64,000 nt of DNA. Origin: Lentzea albidocapillata subsp. violacea. GTDB lineage: Bacteria > Actinomycetota > Actinomycetes > Mycobacteriales > Pseudonocardiaceae. The notes beneath the pieces were generated by a model, which searched no databases, was not told where the DNA came from, and worked only from the letters and a program-made list of their open reading frames with translations. Positions 43,827 to 55,835 of the stretch are shown in pieces. The stretch covers positions 491,486 to 555,485 of the forward strand of contig NZ_FNET01000003.1 in the NCBI RefSeq assembly GCF_900100275.1, written 5' to 3'. The stretch's first letter is position 1. Each line of letters begins with the position of its first letter. Made by a program: the position numbers and the translations under genes.

Positions 43827-44855
43827 GTGCGGGCGTTCATCGTCGACCGGTACGGGAAGAGCGGCAACACCCTCCGGGCGGGCGACATGCCCGAGCCGGA
43901 GGTGGGTGAGCACGACGTGCTGGTCCAGGTCCACGCGGCGGGCGTCAACGCCCTGGATCTCAAGATCAGGGACGGGGAGTTCAAGCTCGTCCTGCCCTAC
44001 CGCCCGCCGTTCGTCCTGGGCAATGACGTCGCCGGTGTCGTGATCCGGGTCGGTGCCAGGGTGCGGAAGTTCAAGCCCGGTGACGAAATCTACGCGCGAC
44101 CGGACAAGGACCGGATCGGCACCTTCGCAGAGCTCATCTCCATCAGCGAGGACGACCTGGCGCTGAAGCCGAGCCGGCTCACGATGGAGGAGGCGGCCGC
44201 CATCCCCCTGGTCGGCCTGACCGCCTGGCAGGCCCTCGTCGAGATCGCCGGCCTGCGGAAGGGCCAGAAGGTCTTCATCCACGCCGGTGCCGGCGGGGTC
44301 GGGACGTTCGCGATCCAGCTGGCGAAGCACCTGGGCGCCACCGTGGCCACGACGACCAGCGCCGCCAACGTCGACCTGGTCAAGCGGCTCGGCGCCGACG
44401 TCGTGATCGACTATCGCAAGGACGACTTCGAAACCGTCCTGCGCGACTACGACGTGGTGCTGAACAGCCTGGACAACAAGACCCTCGAGAAGTCACTGCG
44501 CGTGCTGAAGCCCGGCGGCAAACTCATCTCGATCTCCGGCCCGCCGGACCCCGCATTCGCCAGGCAGCTCGGCAAACCGTGGATCCTGCGACCGGTGACG
44601 CGCGCCCTGAGCCACCGCGTCCGGAAAGCGGCCCGGCGCCACCAGGTCAGCTACTCGTTCCTCTTCATGCGGGCGAACGGGAAACAACTGGGCGAGATCA
44701 CCTCGCTCGTCGACGCCGCGAACATCGAACCGGTCGTCGACCGGATCTTTCCCTTCGAGGCGACCAACGATGCCCTGGCTTACGTCCAAACAGGACGCGC
44801 CAAGGGCAAGGTCGTCGTGAAGGTCAGGAACTCGTCCGAAGAGGAGTCGTCATGA
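43827..44855 (+). CDS. Zinc-independent quinone oxidoreductase-like NADP-dependent alcohol dehydrogenase
   Basis: 342 residues of the medium-chain dehydrogenase family, QOR branch. Seen are PFVLGNDVAGVVIRVG, GDEIYARPDKDRIGTFAEL, IPLVGLTAWQAL and the nucleotide-binding VFIHAGAGGVGTFAIQLAKHLGA. Zinc-ligand cysteines are absent. GTG 43827 follows the stop of the SDR remnant by one base. The TGA overlaps the hydrolase ATG (ATGA). Under the TetR operators, so induction by a lipophilic or electrophilic compound is plausible. Confidence 0.88.
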   Translation: MRAFIVDRYGKSGNTLRAGDMPEPEVGEHDVLVQVHAAGVNALDLKIRDGEFKLVLPYRPPFVLGNDVAGVVIRVGARVRKFKPGDEIYARPDKDRIGTFAELISISEDDLALKPSRLTMEEAAAIPLVGLTAWQALVEIAGLRKGQKVFIHAGAGGVGTFAIQLAKHLGATVATTTSAANVDLVKRLGADVVIDYRKDDFETVLRDYDVVLNSLDNKTLEKSLRVLKPGGKLISISGPPDPAFARQLGKPWILRPVTRALSHRVRKAARRHQVSYSFLFMRANGKQLGEITSLVDAANIEPVVDRIFPFEATNDALAYVQTGRAKGKVVVKVRNSSEEESS

Positions 44856-45694
44856 CCGTGATCACCGCTTACCAGAACACGCCGACCCAGACCGTCGACA
44901 TCGGTGGGACGACGTTCGCCTACCGTCAACTCGGCCCGGACACCGGCACGCCGGTGATCTTCCTGAACCACCTGTCCGCGGTGCTGGACAACTGGGACCC
45001 CCGTGTCGTGGACGGCATCGCCGCCAGGCACCGGGTGATCACCTTCGACAACCGGGGAGTCGGCGCCTCACAAGGCATGACACCACGCTCGGTGGCCGCG
45101 ATGGCACGTGACGCCGTCGCCTTCATCCGGGCGCTGGGCCACGACCGGGTCGACCTCCTCGGCTTCTCGCTGGGTGGCTTCGCCGCCCAGGTGATCGCGG
45201 CGGAAGAACCGCGGCTCGTGCGCAGGATGATCCTCGCGGGCACCGGCCCGGCAGGTGGCGAGGGCATCGACAGGGTCACCTCCGTCACGCTCCTCGACAT
45301 CCTGAAGGCCACGCTCACCTTCAAGGACCCCAAGGAGTACCTGTTCTTCACCCGGACGGCCAACGGCAGGGCGACGGCCCGCCAGTTCGTGAACCGGTTG
45401 AAGGAACGCACAAACGACAGGGACAAGTCCATCTCCGTGACGGCGTTCCGCAACCAGCTCAAGGCGATCCACGAGTGGGGCGTTCAGCGGCCTTCCGACC
45501 TGTCGGTCATCCGGCAGCCGGTCCTCGTCGCGAACGGTGACCACGACAGGATGGTCCCGAGCGGCAACTCCGCCGACCTGGCCCGGCGCCTGCCCGATGC
45601 CCGGCTCACGCTGTACCCCGATGCCGGGCACGGCGGCATCTTCCAGTTCCACCACGAGTTCGTCGCCGAAGCTCTGGAGTTCCTCGAGTCGTGA
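44852..45694 (+). CDS. Alpha/beta hydrolase
   Basis: 280 residues. The oxyanion region HLSAVLDNWDP, nucleophile elbow GFSLGG (Ser), acid in ANGDHDRMVP and catalytic His in DAGHGGIFQ are all visible, so it should be active. The DNRGVGAS segment is typical of haloperoxidase-like hydrolases. It is translationally coupled to the oxidoreductase (ATGA), completing the TetR-controlled operon; a joint detoxification or catabolic role is likely. The substrate cannot be predicted. Confidence 0.88.
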   Translation: MTVITAYQNTPTQTVDIGGTTFAYRQLGPDTGTPVIFLNHLSAVLDNWDPRVVDGIAARHRVITFDNRGVGASQGMTPRSVAAMARDAVAFIRALGHDRVDLLGFSLGGFAAQVIAAEEPRLVRRMILAGTGPAGGEGIDRVTSVTLLDILKATLTFKDPKEYLFFTRTANGRATARQFVNRLKERTNDRDKSISVTAFRNQLKAIHEWGVQRPSDLSVIRQPVLVANGDHDRMVPSGNSADLARRLPDARLTLYPDAGHGGIFQFHHEFVAEALEFLES

Positions 45695-47723
45695 CCGCGA
45701 GTCGGCGAAGACCGCCGGCTTCGTTCGGACGTTACTGTGGCCGTTCTGATGATGTTGCTCAGGGGAGGCCAAGTGGGGAGCGTCGGTCCACGTCGTGCTC
45801 GTCCGTTTCTGAACCGTGTCGGGGCACGGACGGAAATGAGCAGGTTGCTGGACGAACGGCAGGCGGAGGGACGTCCCTGCCTGGTGTACCTGCACGGCCC
45901 GGACGGCATCGGGCGTACGAGTTTGGCCAGCGAGTTCTTCCACGAGCACCGGTCGGCGTTCGATGACGCCTACATCGAGGTCGCTGCTCGTCAGCCTGAC
46001 GGCAAGCTGGTGCAGCAGGGGGAGATGCTCGGACAGGCGCTGCGAGGTCTGGGCGTGGCCGACGCGGACCTGGCCAGTTCGGACGCCGCCCGTGCGGAGG
46101 CGTTCCAGCGGCTGTCCGCGGGCAAGCGGTTCCTGATGCTGATCACGGACGTGGCGAGTGCGGAGCAGGTCACGAGGCTGATCCCCAACTCGTCACCGGA
46201 GGCCGCGGTGGTGGTGACGGCTCGGGTGATGTTGCGCGAGTTGTTCCAGCACGACTTCGCGGACGTGCCGTTGACCAGGTTGCCGCGTGCGGAGTCGAGG
46301 GAACTGCTCCTGGCCGGCATCGGTCCGGGCGGGGCCGAGTTGCCTGCGGAGGTCATCGACGAGCTGACCGAGATCTGCGACGGCTTCCCGTTGCTGATCC
46401 GGATCCTCGGTGCGCAGCTCACGCGGCGGCCTCAGCGCGCCGTGGAACGGTACCTGCGGGAACTGCGAGCCTCCGATGAAGCGCTGCTGGCCATGGACCA
46501 TTCGCAGCGCGTGACGAGGTTCCTGAATGCCACCTTCAGCCTGGTGCGCGACCTGCAACTCGCCCTGCGCCGCCTGGCGTTGCTACCCGGCCCGAGGTTC
46601 GGGGTCGACGCTGCCGCGGTGGCGCTGGACGTCGACCGCGATCGGGCCGAACAGGTGCTCGACGAGCTCTCCGATCTCAACCTGCTGGTCTACGACGGGG
46701 ATCGGGACAGGTATTCGTTCTACCGGGTCGTGCGTGCGCACGCTCTGCGTCTCGCGCAGGAGGTCGACGGTCCCGAGGTTGTGAAGTCGGCGGTCGAGAG
46801 GATCACGACGTGGTATCTCCGCGAGGCGATCCTACGGGATGCGGCACTGGCGAACCGGTGGCGAGTCGGTCCCGAGTTCGACAGGTATGCCGCGGCCAAG
46901 CCGGTTCCGATGTCGCGGGAAGCCGCCACGGCCTGGTTCGACGTCGAATGGCCCTCGGTCGTTGCGTGCGTGCGCGCCGCACACGAACAGAGTCTGTATG
47001 ACGTCGCATGGCAGCTCTGTGTCGCGGTTTTCAAGTACCTGCACCTGCACGGGCACGTCGACGTGTGGCTCGACAGCCATCAGCTCGGAGTCCGTTCCGC
47101 GGAGGCGAGCGGAACTGTGGCGGGTCTGATGCAGGTCACGTCCCAGCGGGGCGCCGCACATCTCGCCGTCGGGAACACGACGCTCGCGCGGCAGGACTTC
47201 GAGGCCTCGCTGCGTGCTGCCATCGAGGCCGGACACCGGCACGGCGAGCAGAGCGCGTGGGAGTGGCTCGGCAAGACCGCCGCCGCGGAGCGCGACCTGG
47301 AGACGGCGTTCCGCCGCTTCGACGAGTCCGAGGCGGTCGTCGACCGATCCGGGCAGGCGATCGGAGAACAGCAACGGATCCGGATGCGGGCGCTGCTGGC
47401 ACTGCACCGCGCGAGGGCATGGGTGAAGCTGCGGGCCTGGGACCGCGCGGCGAGCGTGGCGGCCGCGGTGATCGAGCACTTCGAGTCGGCCCGCGAGACC
47501 GACAACCACGCCAAGTGCCTGCTCGTACTCGGGGATGCCGCCCTCGGCACCGGTGACCCTGCCGAAGCCGCGGGGCACTACCGCCAGGCTGCCAGGCTGT
47601 TCTCGCACGACCAGACCGTTCGTGCCGAGGCCGGCGCCCTGCGGCAACTCGGCGCTGCCTTGCGGGCCGGGCGCGACTTCCGGGGCGCTGCCGAAGCTCT
47701 CCGGTCGGCCATGGAGCTGTACA

Positions 47724-49467
<1,744 letters not shown>

Positions 49468-49549
49468 AATCCACTCCCGCAGACGCTCAACTCCCGCTCA
49501 CCGTACCTGGCATCCCACGACGTGATCACGAAATCGGTACGGTGCTCAC

Positions 49550-49993
49550 GTGACTCCGATCTGGGTGACGATGCTCGTGGCCGTGCTGAGTGTCTTCGGC
49601 GCGCTCGGCGCCCAGTGGCTCAACACGATGCGCGCCTTCCGTCTCGCCGAAATCGAACGACGCGCCAAGCGCGAGGAACGCCACCAGCAGAACCGTGAAG
49701 ACACCTATGCGAAGTTCCTGGTCGCGGCCCGAGCCCTGCGTCCTGCCCTGCGTTCCGGCACCGGCGAAGCCGCTTTGGCCGCGCTCCGCGACGCCGCGGC
49801 CTACATCGAGCTGAACGCTCCCGAACTCGCCGACAGGGCACTCGCGGCGGTGCTCGACTCGGGGGAACGGTGGGCTGAGCTCGTGCTGACCAGTCCGCCG
49901 ACCGCTCCGGTGATCAAAGAGGCCGACGAGGAGTTCCACCAGGCTGTCCGCGCCATGCGCGATCTCATGCGCAACGACCTCGCCAGCGAATGA
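49550..49993 (+). CDS. Small membrane-anchored coiled-coil protein between the two cassettes
   Basis: 147 residues. One N-terminal transmembrane helix (WVTMLVAVLSVFGALGAQWL) is followed by a charged helical region (RLAEIERRAKREERHQQNREDTY) and an Ala/Leu-rich helical domain. GTG 49550 is the start. No family recognised. It stands between the two ATPase/GT-B cassettes on the forward strand, 78 bp upstream of the second ATPase gene, and may belong with it. Confidence 0.65.
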   Translation: MTPIWVTMLVAVLSVFGALGAQWLNTMRAFRLAEIERRAKREERHQQNREDTYAKFLVAARALRPALRSGTGEAALAALRDAAAYIELNAPELADRALAAVLDSGERWAELVLTSPPTAPVIKEADEEFHQAVRAMRDLMRNDLASE

Positions 49994-50070
49994 TCACAAC
50001 GCGTGCCGCCGTCGTCACGCGACCGATAGGCTGACCGGATCGATCTTTGCCGGAGCGTGGGAGGCGCGGC

Positions 50071-52083
50071 ATGGCGGGCGAGCCCGACGTGACGAACATG
50101 GTGGAACGATCGACGTTGCCTCGACCGCGTCAGTTGCCTGGAGCGATCACGAAGCTGGTCAACCAGAAGCGGACACTCCGTGCGCTCGACGAGGCATTGG
50201 CCGCGGTCAGCGCCGAGGGCCCGGTGATCAGGGTGCTGCGCGGCCAGCGCGGTAGCGGCAAGACGACAGTCGCCGTGCGTTGGCTGCACGACCGCGCGGA
50301 TCGTTTCCCCGACGGGCAGCTCTACGCGAACCTTGGTGCGTGGACCGATCAGGTGAGCGCGCCGAGCGAGGTGCTGGCCGGATTCCTGGGCGCGCTCGGC
50401 GTCGACCGGGCGCAGATCCCCGCGGATCTCGAGGCGCGGCACAACATGTTCCGGACATTGACCTACGGCAAGCGCTTCCAGGTGATGCTCGACGACGCCG
50501 TGACGCCCGCGCAGGTGCGTGCGCTGCTGCCGGGCGAGGGCGCCTCACTGGTCGTGGTCACCGGTCACGGGGCGTTCGGCACCCTGTTGCAGAACAACGC
50601 CGCTTTCGTGGACGTCGAGCCGCTCGAAGCCGAGATGGCCGTAGAACTGCTGCGCGTCTTCGCGGGGGATCGCGTCGATGGTGAAGTCTCCGCTCGTGAT
50701 GCCCTGGTCGCCATGTGCGCGGGTTTGCCTGCCGCGTTGTGCGTCGTCGGCGTGCTGCTTGCGGAGTCACCGGACATGCCGCTGGCGGAACTGCTGGACG
50801 AACTGAAGGACCCGGCGACGGGAATCACGCGCGTGACCGTGGGCGGCGAGCCGTCGCTGGGCACCGTGTTCGACGCCGGATACCGCAGGCTCAGCCGCCT
50901 CGGCCAGCGCTGCTACCGGGCGATCGGCCTTCATCCGTACGTCGATGACCTGTCCGTGGCGGTGCCGGCGGCCGCGTTGGGGATCTCCCCGGCGGAGTTG
51001 CGTCCGGTGATCCGCGAACTTCGGGACATGCGAACGATCGACCAGCCTCGCACCGGCAGGCTGACCGTCCACAAGCTGGTGCACGAGCACGCGCGTCTGG
51101 TGGCCGACACCGTCGACGACGCAGCGCACCGTCTTGCCGCCACCCGCTCGATGGTCGGGTGGTACGTGACAGGAGCGGTCACCGCGGCCACCGGGTTGTT
51201 GCCACCGCGGTCGTGGCGTGCCGGGTTCCTTCCCGAGTCCATTGTGGACGGAGCACATCCCGCCTCGGCCGATCCTGGCGCGTGGCTGCGGGCCGAGCGG
51301 GTGAACCTGCGGGCGGCGGTGTCGGTCGCGTTCGAGCTCGGTGAGCTCGAATCCGTTCTGCGGTTGTGTGTCTCGCAGTGGTGGTTGTTCCTGGCGGATA
51401 AGTACGCCGATGACCTGGTGGCCACCCACGCGCTCGGCCTTCGCGCAGCAGACCACCTGCGCGCCGATCGGAAGAAGGCACTTCTGCTGGTGCAACAGGG
51501 TTTCGCGTATCGCAGCCTCGGCCGGTTCCGCGACGCGGCCGACTCGTGCACCGCGGCGATCCAGCTCGCGGAGGCGGCCGGCGACGTGGAACTGACTGCC
51601 ACGGCGCTGGAAGGTGCCGGCTTGGCCGCGTTCGACGGCGGCGATCTCACCACGTCGGCGTCGTGGTTGAGGCGCAACCTGGAGCTGGCGGAAACGACCC
51701 GCGACCCGCGACGTATTGCCCTGGCGTGCCTGCACGGAGCCAAGCCTGAACCGTCCGAGCAGGCGTTGGTGCTGCTGGAACGAGCCTACGAGGGGTTCCG
51801 CTCGCTACCTGTGCCTGAGCCGCAGAACTTGGCGAAAGTGTTGCTGTGGCAAGGCCGCAAGCTCGGCGCCGAAGGTGGTCCGCGGCTGCGGGAAGCACTT
51901 GCCCTGGCGACCGAACACAAGCACCAGGCCGATCGGGCGGAGATCCTGGAAGCACTGGCGCGGCTCGAGACCGACCGCGACGTCGCCGTCGAGCTGTACC
52001 GCGAAGCGTTGACGATCTACGAGGAGCGCGGGCTGCTCCATTCCGCGCTGGCGACCCGGCACAGGCTTGCCGAGCTGGCCTGA
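50071..52083 (+). CDS. NB-ARC/TPR-type STAND ATPase, cassette copy 2
   Basis: 670 residues. Walker A is RGQRGSGKTTVAVRWL (Lys64), followed by PDGQLYANLGAW typical of actinobacterial NB-ARC proteins, Walker B-like FQVMLDDA, and a GLPAALCVVGVLLAE motif. A winged-helix-like part (TGRLTVHKLVHEHARLVA) and TPR-like repeats with YREALTIYEERGLLHSAL at the C terminus follow. ATG 50071 has GGGAGG six bases upstream. It converges with a GT-B-like gene with a 67-bp 3' overlap, the same layout as copy 1. Unlike copy 1 the P-loop is intact. Confidence 0.82.
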   Translation: MAGEPDVTNMVERSTLPRPRQLPGAITKLVNQKRTLRALDEALAAVSAEGPVIRVLRGQRGSGKTTVAVRWLHDRADRFPDGQLYANLGAWTDQVSAPSEVLAGFLGALGVDRAQIPADLEARHNMFRTLTYGKRFQVMLDDAVTPAQVRALLPGEGASLVVVTGHGAFGTLLQNNAAFVDVEPLEAEMAVELLRVFAGDRVDGEVSARDALVAMCAGLPAALCVVGVLLAESPDMPLAELLDELKDPATGITRVTVGGEPSLGTVFDAGYRRLSRLGQRCYRAIGLHPYVDDLSVAVPAAALGISPAELRPVIRELRDMRTIDQPRTGRLTVHKLVHEHARLVADTVDDAAHRLAATRSMVGWYVTGAVTAATGLLPPRSWRAGFLPESIVDGAHPASADPGAWLRAERVNLRAAVSVAFELGELESVLRLCVSQWWLFLADKYADDLVATHALGLRAADHLRADRKKALLLVQQGFAYRSLGRFRDAADSCTAAIQLAEAAGDVELTATALEGAGLAAFDGGDLTTSASWLRRNLELAETTRDPRRIALACLHGAKPEPSEQALVLLERAYEGFRSLPVPEPQNLAKVLLWQGRKLGAEGGPRLREALALATEHKHQADRAEILEALARLETDRDVAVELYREALTIYEERGLLHSALATRHRLAELA

Positions 52084-53702
52084 CCTGCTTGCAGGCGAAC
52101 GAGAGCGGGGAAGTCGGCGACCCGCCGGCCTTCCCGCAACCAGGCCAGCACGACGACCGCCCAGACCCTGCCGTCACCACCCGCCGACGTGAACTCCACG
52201 AACCCGGCGTCCCGCGTACCCACCACCCAGGTGGTCCCGTTGACGGGCATGGTGGCGAGCACAGCACCCGGAAACGCGTCGAGTGTGTCCGCGATCCAGC
52301 CATGCGCGTCGCCCGGCTGGTCGTGGACCACGATGTCGGCCAGTTCCAACTGAGCCGAGCAGGGTTCGTCGGTGCTGACCATCAATCCCGCGCCCGCCGG
52401 CAACGGCGCCACGTCAGCGGTGTATCGCACCAGGGCAGCGGACAGCTGATCCTCGGCAATCCGCAGGTCCGCCCGCACGATCTCGACGGCCGGAGGTCGC
52501 GGCGACAGTTCGGGCAGCGGAACGACACGGGTGAGAGCCGGCGCTTCGGGCTCTGGCAGGTGGAGCAGGCGGTAGAACTCCGCGCGAAGCAACCGCGCCG
52601 CCGCACCAGGCGCCGACGTCGTGAACCTGGTGATCTCCTCGTGGGTCCGGCCGCGCTCGATCGCGGCGCGCGCCTGCTCGCCCAACGGTCGGCGAGGGGT
52701 GAGCCGGTCCGCCGCGGCGATGAACATGCCGACCGGGGAAGCAGGATCGACCGCATGCTCAGGCCACGTCGCCAGCAACGTCGGCTTGCCCAGCGCGGCT
52801 CCGTAGAACGTCACTGAGCCGTGATCGCCGACCACCAGATCGGATGCGATCAATCCCGCACGCCAGCCCTCCTCCGGCGGAACGAGCACGACCCCGCGAC
52901 GACGGCAGTCGTCGAGCCACATCTCGACCTGCCAGGGGGAGTGGTGAGCCCAGATGTTGGGGTGCAAGGCAACCGCGACCGCGAACTCGTCCAGCGGCAG
53001 TTCATCGCGCAGTTCGCGCACCAGCTTCGGTGCGGTGCCGTACAACGACTCTGGACCCCAGGTGGACGAGACGAACACCAGTTGTTGCCCCGGTTGCAGA
53101 CCGAAGGCGTCGCGATACGTGCGGCGTAGCGGCACACTCGCGAGCATCCGGTCGAAACACGGATCACCCGCGACAACGGCCACATCGAGCGCAGCCGGAC
53201 AGGAGCGTCTCAGCCGCTCGACCTGCTCGTCGTGCGAGAACACCAGTGATGAGGCGATCGGTACGCCCTCCGACAGCAACCACTCAGGTGCCAGACCGAA
53301 CACCGGATTTCTGGACTTCCGGGTGTCCGCATTCAAGTATTTGTTGTACCCCATTCCGTGGGGCAGAATGACAACAGGGCTGTTCAGTTCGTGCACGGGG
53401 CCGCCGTGACTTGTCGATATCGTGAGATCGAGCCGGCGCTCCGCGAGCTCTGACCACCCGACCTGGCGCACTCGATTCCTGTCGAGGTGCGGATCGACAT
53501 CCATCCCGAACGGGGACGAGCCCGTGCAGGCGAAGATCACCTCGACCCGATGGTCCGTCGCCAGCAAGGGCAGTACGTCGAAGAGCCTGGTCGCGGAGGT
53601 GACGTTGTGCACCACGCCGAGCACCGTTCGTTCGGGTCGGCGCGTGGTCCACACGGGATCGACGGCGGCATCAGGAACGGCCGTCGGCCGTGCGGTGAAC
53701 AC
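52017..53702 (-). CDS. GT-B-like protein, cassette copy 2 (intact)
   Basis: 561 residues, paralogue of the repeat-interrupted gene. Blocks in order: RTVLGVVHNVTSATRLFDVLPLL, SPVVILPHGMGYNKYL, VVAGDPCFDRM, VFVSSTWGPESLYG, LHPNIWAHH, VLVPPEEGWRAGLIASDLVVGDHGSVTFYGAALGKPTLLA. The order of these elements and the late GDHGSVTFYGAA block suggest a GT-B-type Rossmann pair like epimerases and CDP-glycerol glycerophosphotransferases. There is no tandem repeat where the paralogue has one. The C-terminal ~150 residues are a separate domain shared by both copies. GTG 53702 is the first start; no clear ribosome site. No transmembrane helix. Function unknown. Confidence 0.72.
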   Translation of the reverse strand: MFTARPTAVPDAAVDPVWTTRRPERTVLGVVHNVTSATRLFDVLPLLATDHRVEVIFACTGSSPFGMDVDPHLDRNRVRQVGWSELAERRLDLTISTSHGGPVHELNSPVVILPHGMGYNKYLNADTRKSRNPVFGLAPEWLLSEGVPIASSLVFSHDEQVERLRRSCPAALDVAVVAGDPCFDRMLASVPLRRTYRDAFGLQPGQQLVFVSSTWGPESLYGTAPKLVRELRDELPLDEFAVAVALHPNIWAHHSPWQVEMWLDDCRRRGVVLVPPEEGWRAGLIASDLVVGDHGSVTFYGAALGKPTLLATWPEHAVDPASPVGMFIAAADRLTPRRPLGEQARAAIERGRTHEEITRFTTSAPGAAARLLRAEFYRLLHLPEPEAPALTRVVPLPELSPRPPAVEIVRADLRIAEDQLSAALVRYTADVAPLPAGAGLMVSTDEPCSAQLELADIVVHDQPGDAHGWIADTLDAFPGAVLATMPVNGTTWVVGTRDAGFVEFTSAGGDGRVWAVVVLAWLREGRRVADFPALVRLQAGQASSASLCRVASAEWSSPRSS

Positions 53703-53946
53703 GATCGACGATCATAACTACCGCTCGTCCAGCGGGCGGAGGTAACGCAGGTGGCCGTGTCAGGTGAACACCCGACATACGAGGTTGGCTGGGCGGCTTA
53801 ATGTCATCCTCGTAAACGGACTGGCGGTTCCAGGACTAGAGGGGTCTGATCGTAGCTACCCAGGTGGTCACGATCAGTGGATTTGTGCGCGATTCGCGCC
53901 TTTTCCTTGGGGTCACTGTCCACCGGTTACTAAAGTGGGGTAAAGC

Positions 53947-54534
53947 ATGTTCAGAATCGGGCGAATTCTCGCCTCGTCCCTGGCGGCCACCGTCGTGGCA
54001 GGAACGGCAATGGCCGGCCTGCTCGTCGCGCCCGCCCAAGCTGCGGAGACGGACCCGACGAGTGAGGTCGGCACCGCTTCCTCCGGTGGCGGCGGCTGCA
54101 CGAAGAAGGCGGTCGGAAACGCGAGGAACAAGGGGGATATCTTCCACTCCAACGCCGCGTTCAACCACGTCGGCATCTACTACACGACGAAGACGATCGT
54201 GGAAGCACCTGGCACGGGCGCGAAGAGCAAGTCCGTCACGGCATCCACGCTGAAAAAGTGTGGCCCGATCTACAAGATGTACGTCGACACCAAGCAGGCC
54301 AACCGCGACAAGGCCGCCAACCACGCCTACAACAAGTTCCGCGACCTGCCGTACGACAAGAACTTCTTCGACAACAAGGACAACAGCAACGGGAAGCTGA
54401 ACTGCTCCGAGCTGGTCTGGAAGGCGTACAAGCACGGCGCCGGCATCGACCTGGACAGCAACGGCGGGGAAGGCGTCTACCCCGACAACATCAAGGATCA
54501 CAAAAAGACCGTGGTCTACGCGACCATCAAGTAA
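53947..54534 (+). CDS. Secreted permuted papain-like (YiiX/YebB-type) peptidase
   Basis: 195 residues with a signal peptide ending APAQAA. The mature part begins with a Gly/Ser linker, then GDIFHSNAAFNHVGIYY (candidate active-site His) and later KLNCSELVWKAYKHGAGI (candidate Cys), an order in which His precedes Cys, as in circularly permuted NlpC/P60-like enzymes. A cell-wall amidase or peptidase role is likely. It is followed by a strong hairpin and then a lipoprotein gene. Confidence 0.75.
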   Translation: MFRIGRILASSLAATVVAGTAMAGLLVAPAQAAETDPTSEVGTASSGGGGCTKKAVGNARNKGDIFHSNAAFNHVGIYYTTKTIVEAPGTGAKSKSVTASTLKKCGPIYKMYVDTKQANRDKAANHAYNKFRDLPYDKNFFDNKDNSNGKLNCSELVWKAYKHGAGIDLDSNGGEGVYPDNIKDHKKTVVYATIK

Positions 54535-54547
54535 CGACCTTCGATGA

Positions 54548-54580
54548 GCGGTGCGGCCTGCCGGGTGCGGGCCGCACCGC
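54548..54580 (+). terminator. 11-bp perfect hairpin after the papain-like gene
   Basis: GCGGTGCGGCC (54548-54558) pairs exactly with GGCCGCACCGC (54570-54580) around an 11-nt loop, 13 bp after the stop codon. No U-tract. It could end the transcript or attenuate read-through into the lipoprotein gene 25 bp further on. Confidence 0.55.
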
Positions 54581-54605
54581 CCACCGTCTGAGAGGATTCG
54601 GCCCG

Positions 54606-55829
54606 GTGCGCCTTCCCCGACTCGTCGCGTTCGCTGCCTGCGCAATCCTGGCCGTGACGGCCTGCACCTCGCCGGGTGGTGCAGAGGTGAACATCGCCGA
54701 TCCCGATGTGGTGAAGCTCGGCGAAACCGTCGTCGCGTTCTACCTCAGCCCGGACACCTCCGTCGACAAACCGAAGGAAAAGCGGCCCGCCTACCTGGTC
54801 CTGGTGCAGGCGGACGGCAGCACCCGCCTGATCGAGACCAGCGGCATGGCCGAGCCGCATATCGCCTGGTCGGACGCCGGGCTGTTCTTCAGCGACGACA
54901 CCCGCGACTACATCCTCGGCAAGGACGGTCTGGCTCGCTTCGAGAACAAGAAGGCAGGGCATCAGCAGTCGGCTTTCGCACTGCCCGGCAACAAGGGTTT
55001 TGTCGCGGTCTACAACGAAGGCTTCTCCGAATCCGGCTACACCAACCAGGTAGCCGTCACCACCTCGACCGGTTCCCTGCTCTACAAGGTCGAGGGAAAC
55101 TACTTCATGAACGCGCTGTGCGACGGTGTCCTCAATGGAATCGCCACCGACAGCGGCGCTCATCTCGCGGACTCCGCCAAGATTCCCGGCATGCGCTCGA
55201 AGGTTGAGCCCGGTGCCCAGCCGGAGCTGCTTTCCCAGCTGTATCCGGCAACCGCAGGAAAGGAAAAGGCCCTCGCCTGGCGAGGAGTCTTCGATGCGGG
55301 AGACCACAACCGTCACGTGCCATGCCACGACGGTGTCATCCCGTTCCTCTCCGATTATGCCGACGCCGACGGCAAGCCCCACCTGACCATCGTGTCGTGG
55401 AACACCGGCAATGGCGAGTACACGGAACAGCCTCTTGTCGACGTCCAGGGACGACCCATCGCCGAGAAACTGATCGACCCCGAGACGTTCTCCCAGAAGT
55501 CCTACGACGAATCGGCGGTCCTCGATGGCCGCCTCGAGTGGCTCGCCGCCGATGGCCGGATCATGAGCACCGAAATCGCCTCCGGAATCACCAGGCCGCG
55601 GTTCGACACCAGGTTCGTCTCGGGCAGCGATTCGTCCAGTCAGGCGATCTTCACGGACCGGTCGATACACCTGATCCAGGAGACGTTCGACGGCGAGACG
55701 CCCGTCAGGATCAAGAAGTTCGACCGCGCCACCGGAAACCTGGTCACCGAGATCGCCGTGCCAGGGCTGGCGAAACAGCTCGGCATCGAGTTCAACGTGC
55801 GGGGCGCGGCGGTTCCGCCCACCGCCTGA
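54606..55829 (+). CDS. Putative lipoprotein of unknown function
   Basis: 407 residues. The signal sequence ends in lipobox LAVTAC (Cys at about 20). The rest is rich in beta strands with regularly spaced aromatic/Gly patterns (AWSDAGLFFSDDTRDYILG, KVEGNYFMNALCDGVLNGIA, RLEWLAADGRIMSTEIA, IHLIQETFDGETP), compatible with a beta-propeller. GTG 54606 was chosen because it gives the complete lipoprotein signal. Likely surface-anchored; no enzyme motif. Confidence 0.75.
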   Translation: MRLPRLVAFAACAILAVTACTSPGGAEVNIADPDVVKLGETVVAFYLSPDTSVDKPKEKRPAYLVLVQADGSTRLIETSGMAEPHIAWSDAGLFFSDDTRDYILGKDGLARFENKKAGHQQSAFALPGNKGFVAVYNEGFSESGYTNQVAVTTSTGSLLYKVEGNYFMNALCDGVLNGIATDSGAHLADSAKIPGMRSKVEPGAQPELLSQLYPATAGKEKALAWRGVFDAGDHNRHVPCHDGVIPFLSDYADADGKPHLTIVSWNTGNGEYTEQPLVDVQGRPIAEKLIDPETFSQKSYDESAVLDGRLEWLAADGRIMSTEIASGITRPRFDTRFVSGSDSSSQAIFTDRSIHLIQETFDGETPVRIKKFDRATGNLVTEIAVPGLAKQLGIEFNVRGAAVPPTA

Positions 55830-55835
55830 CCCACC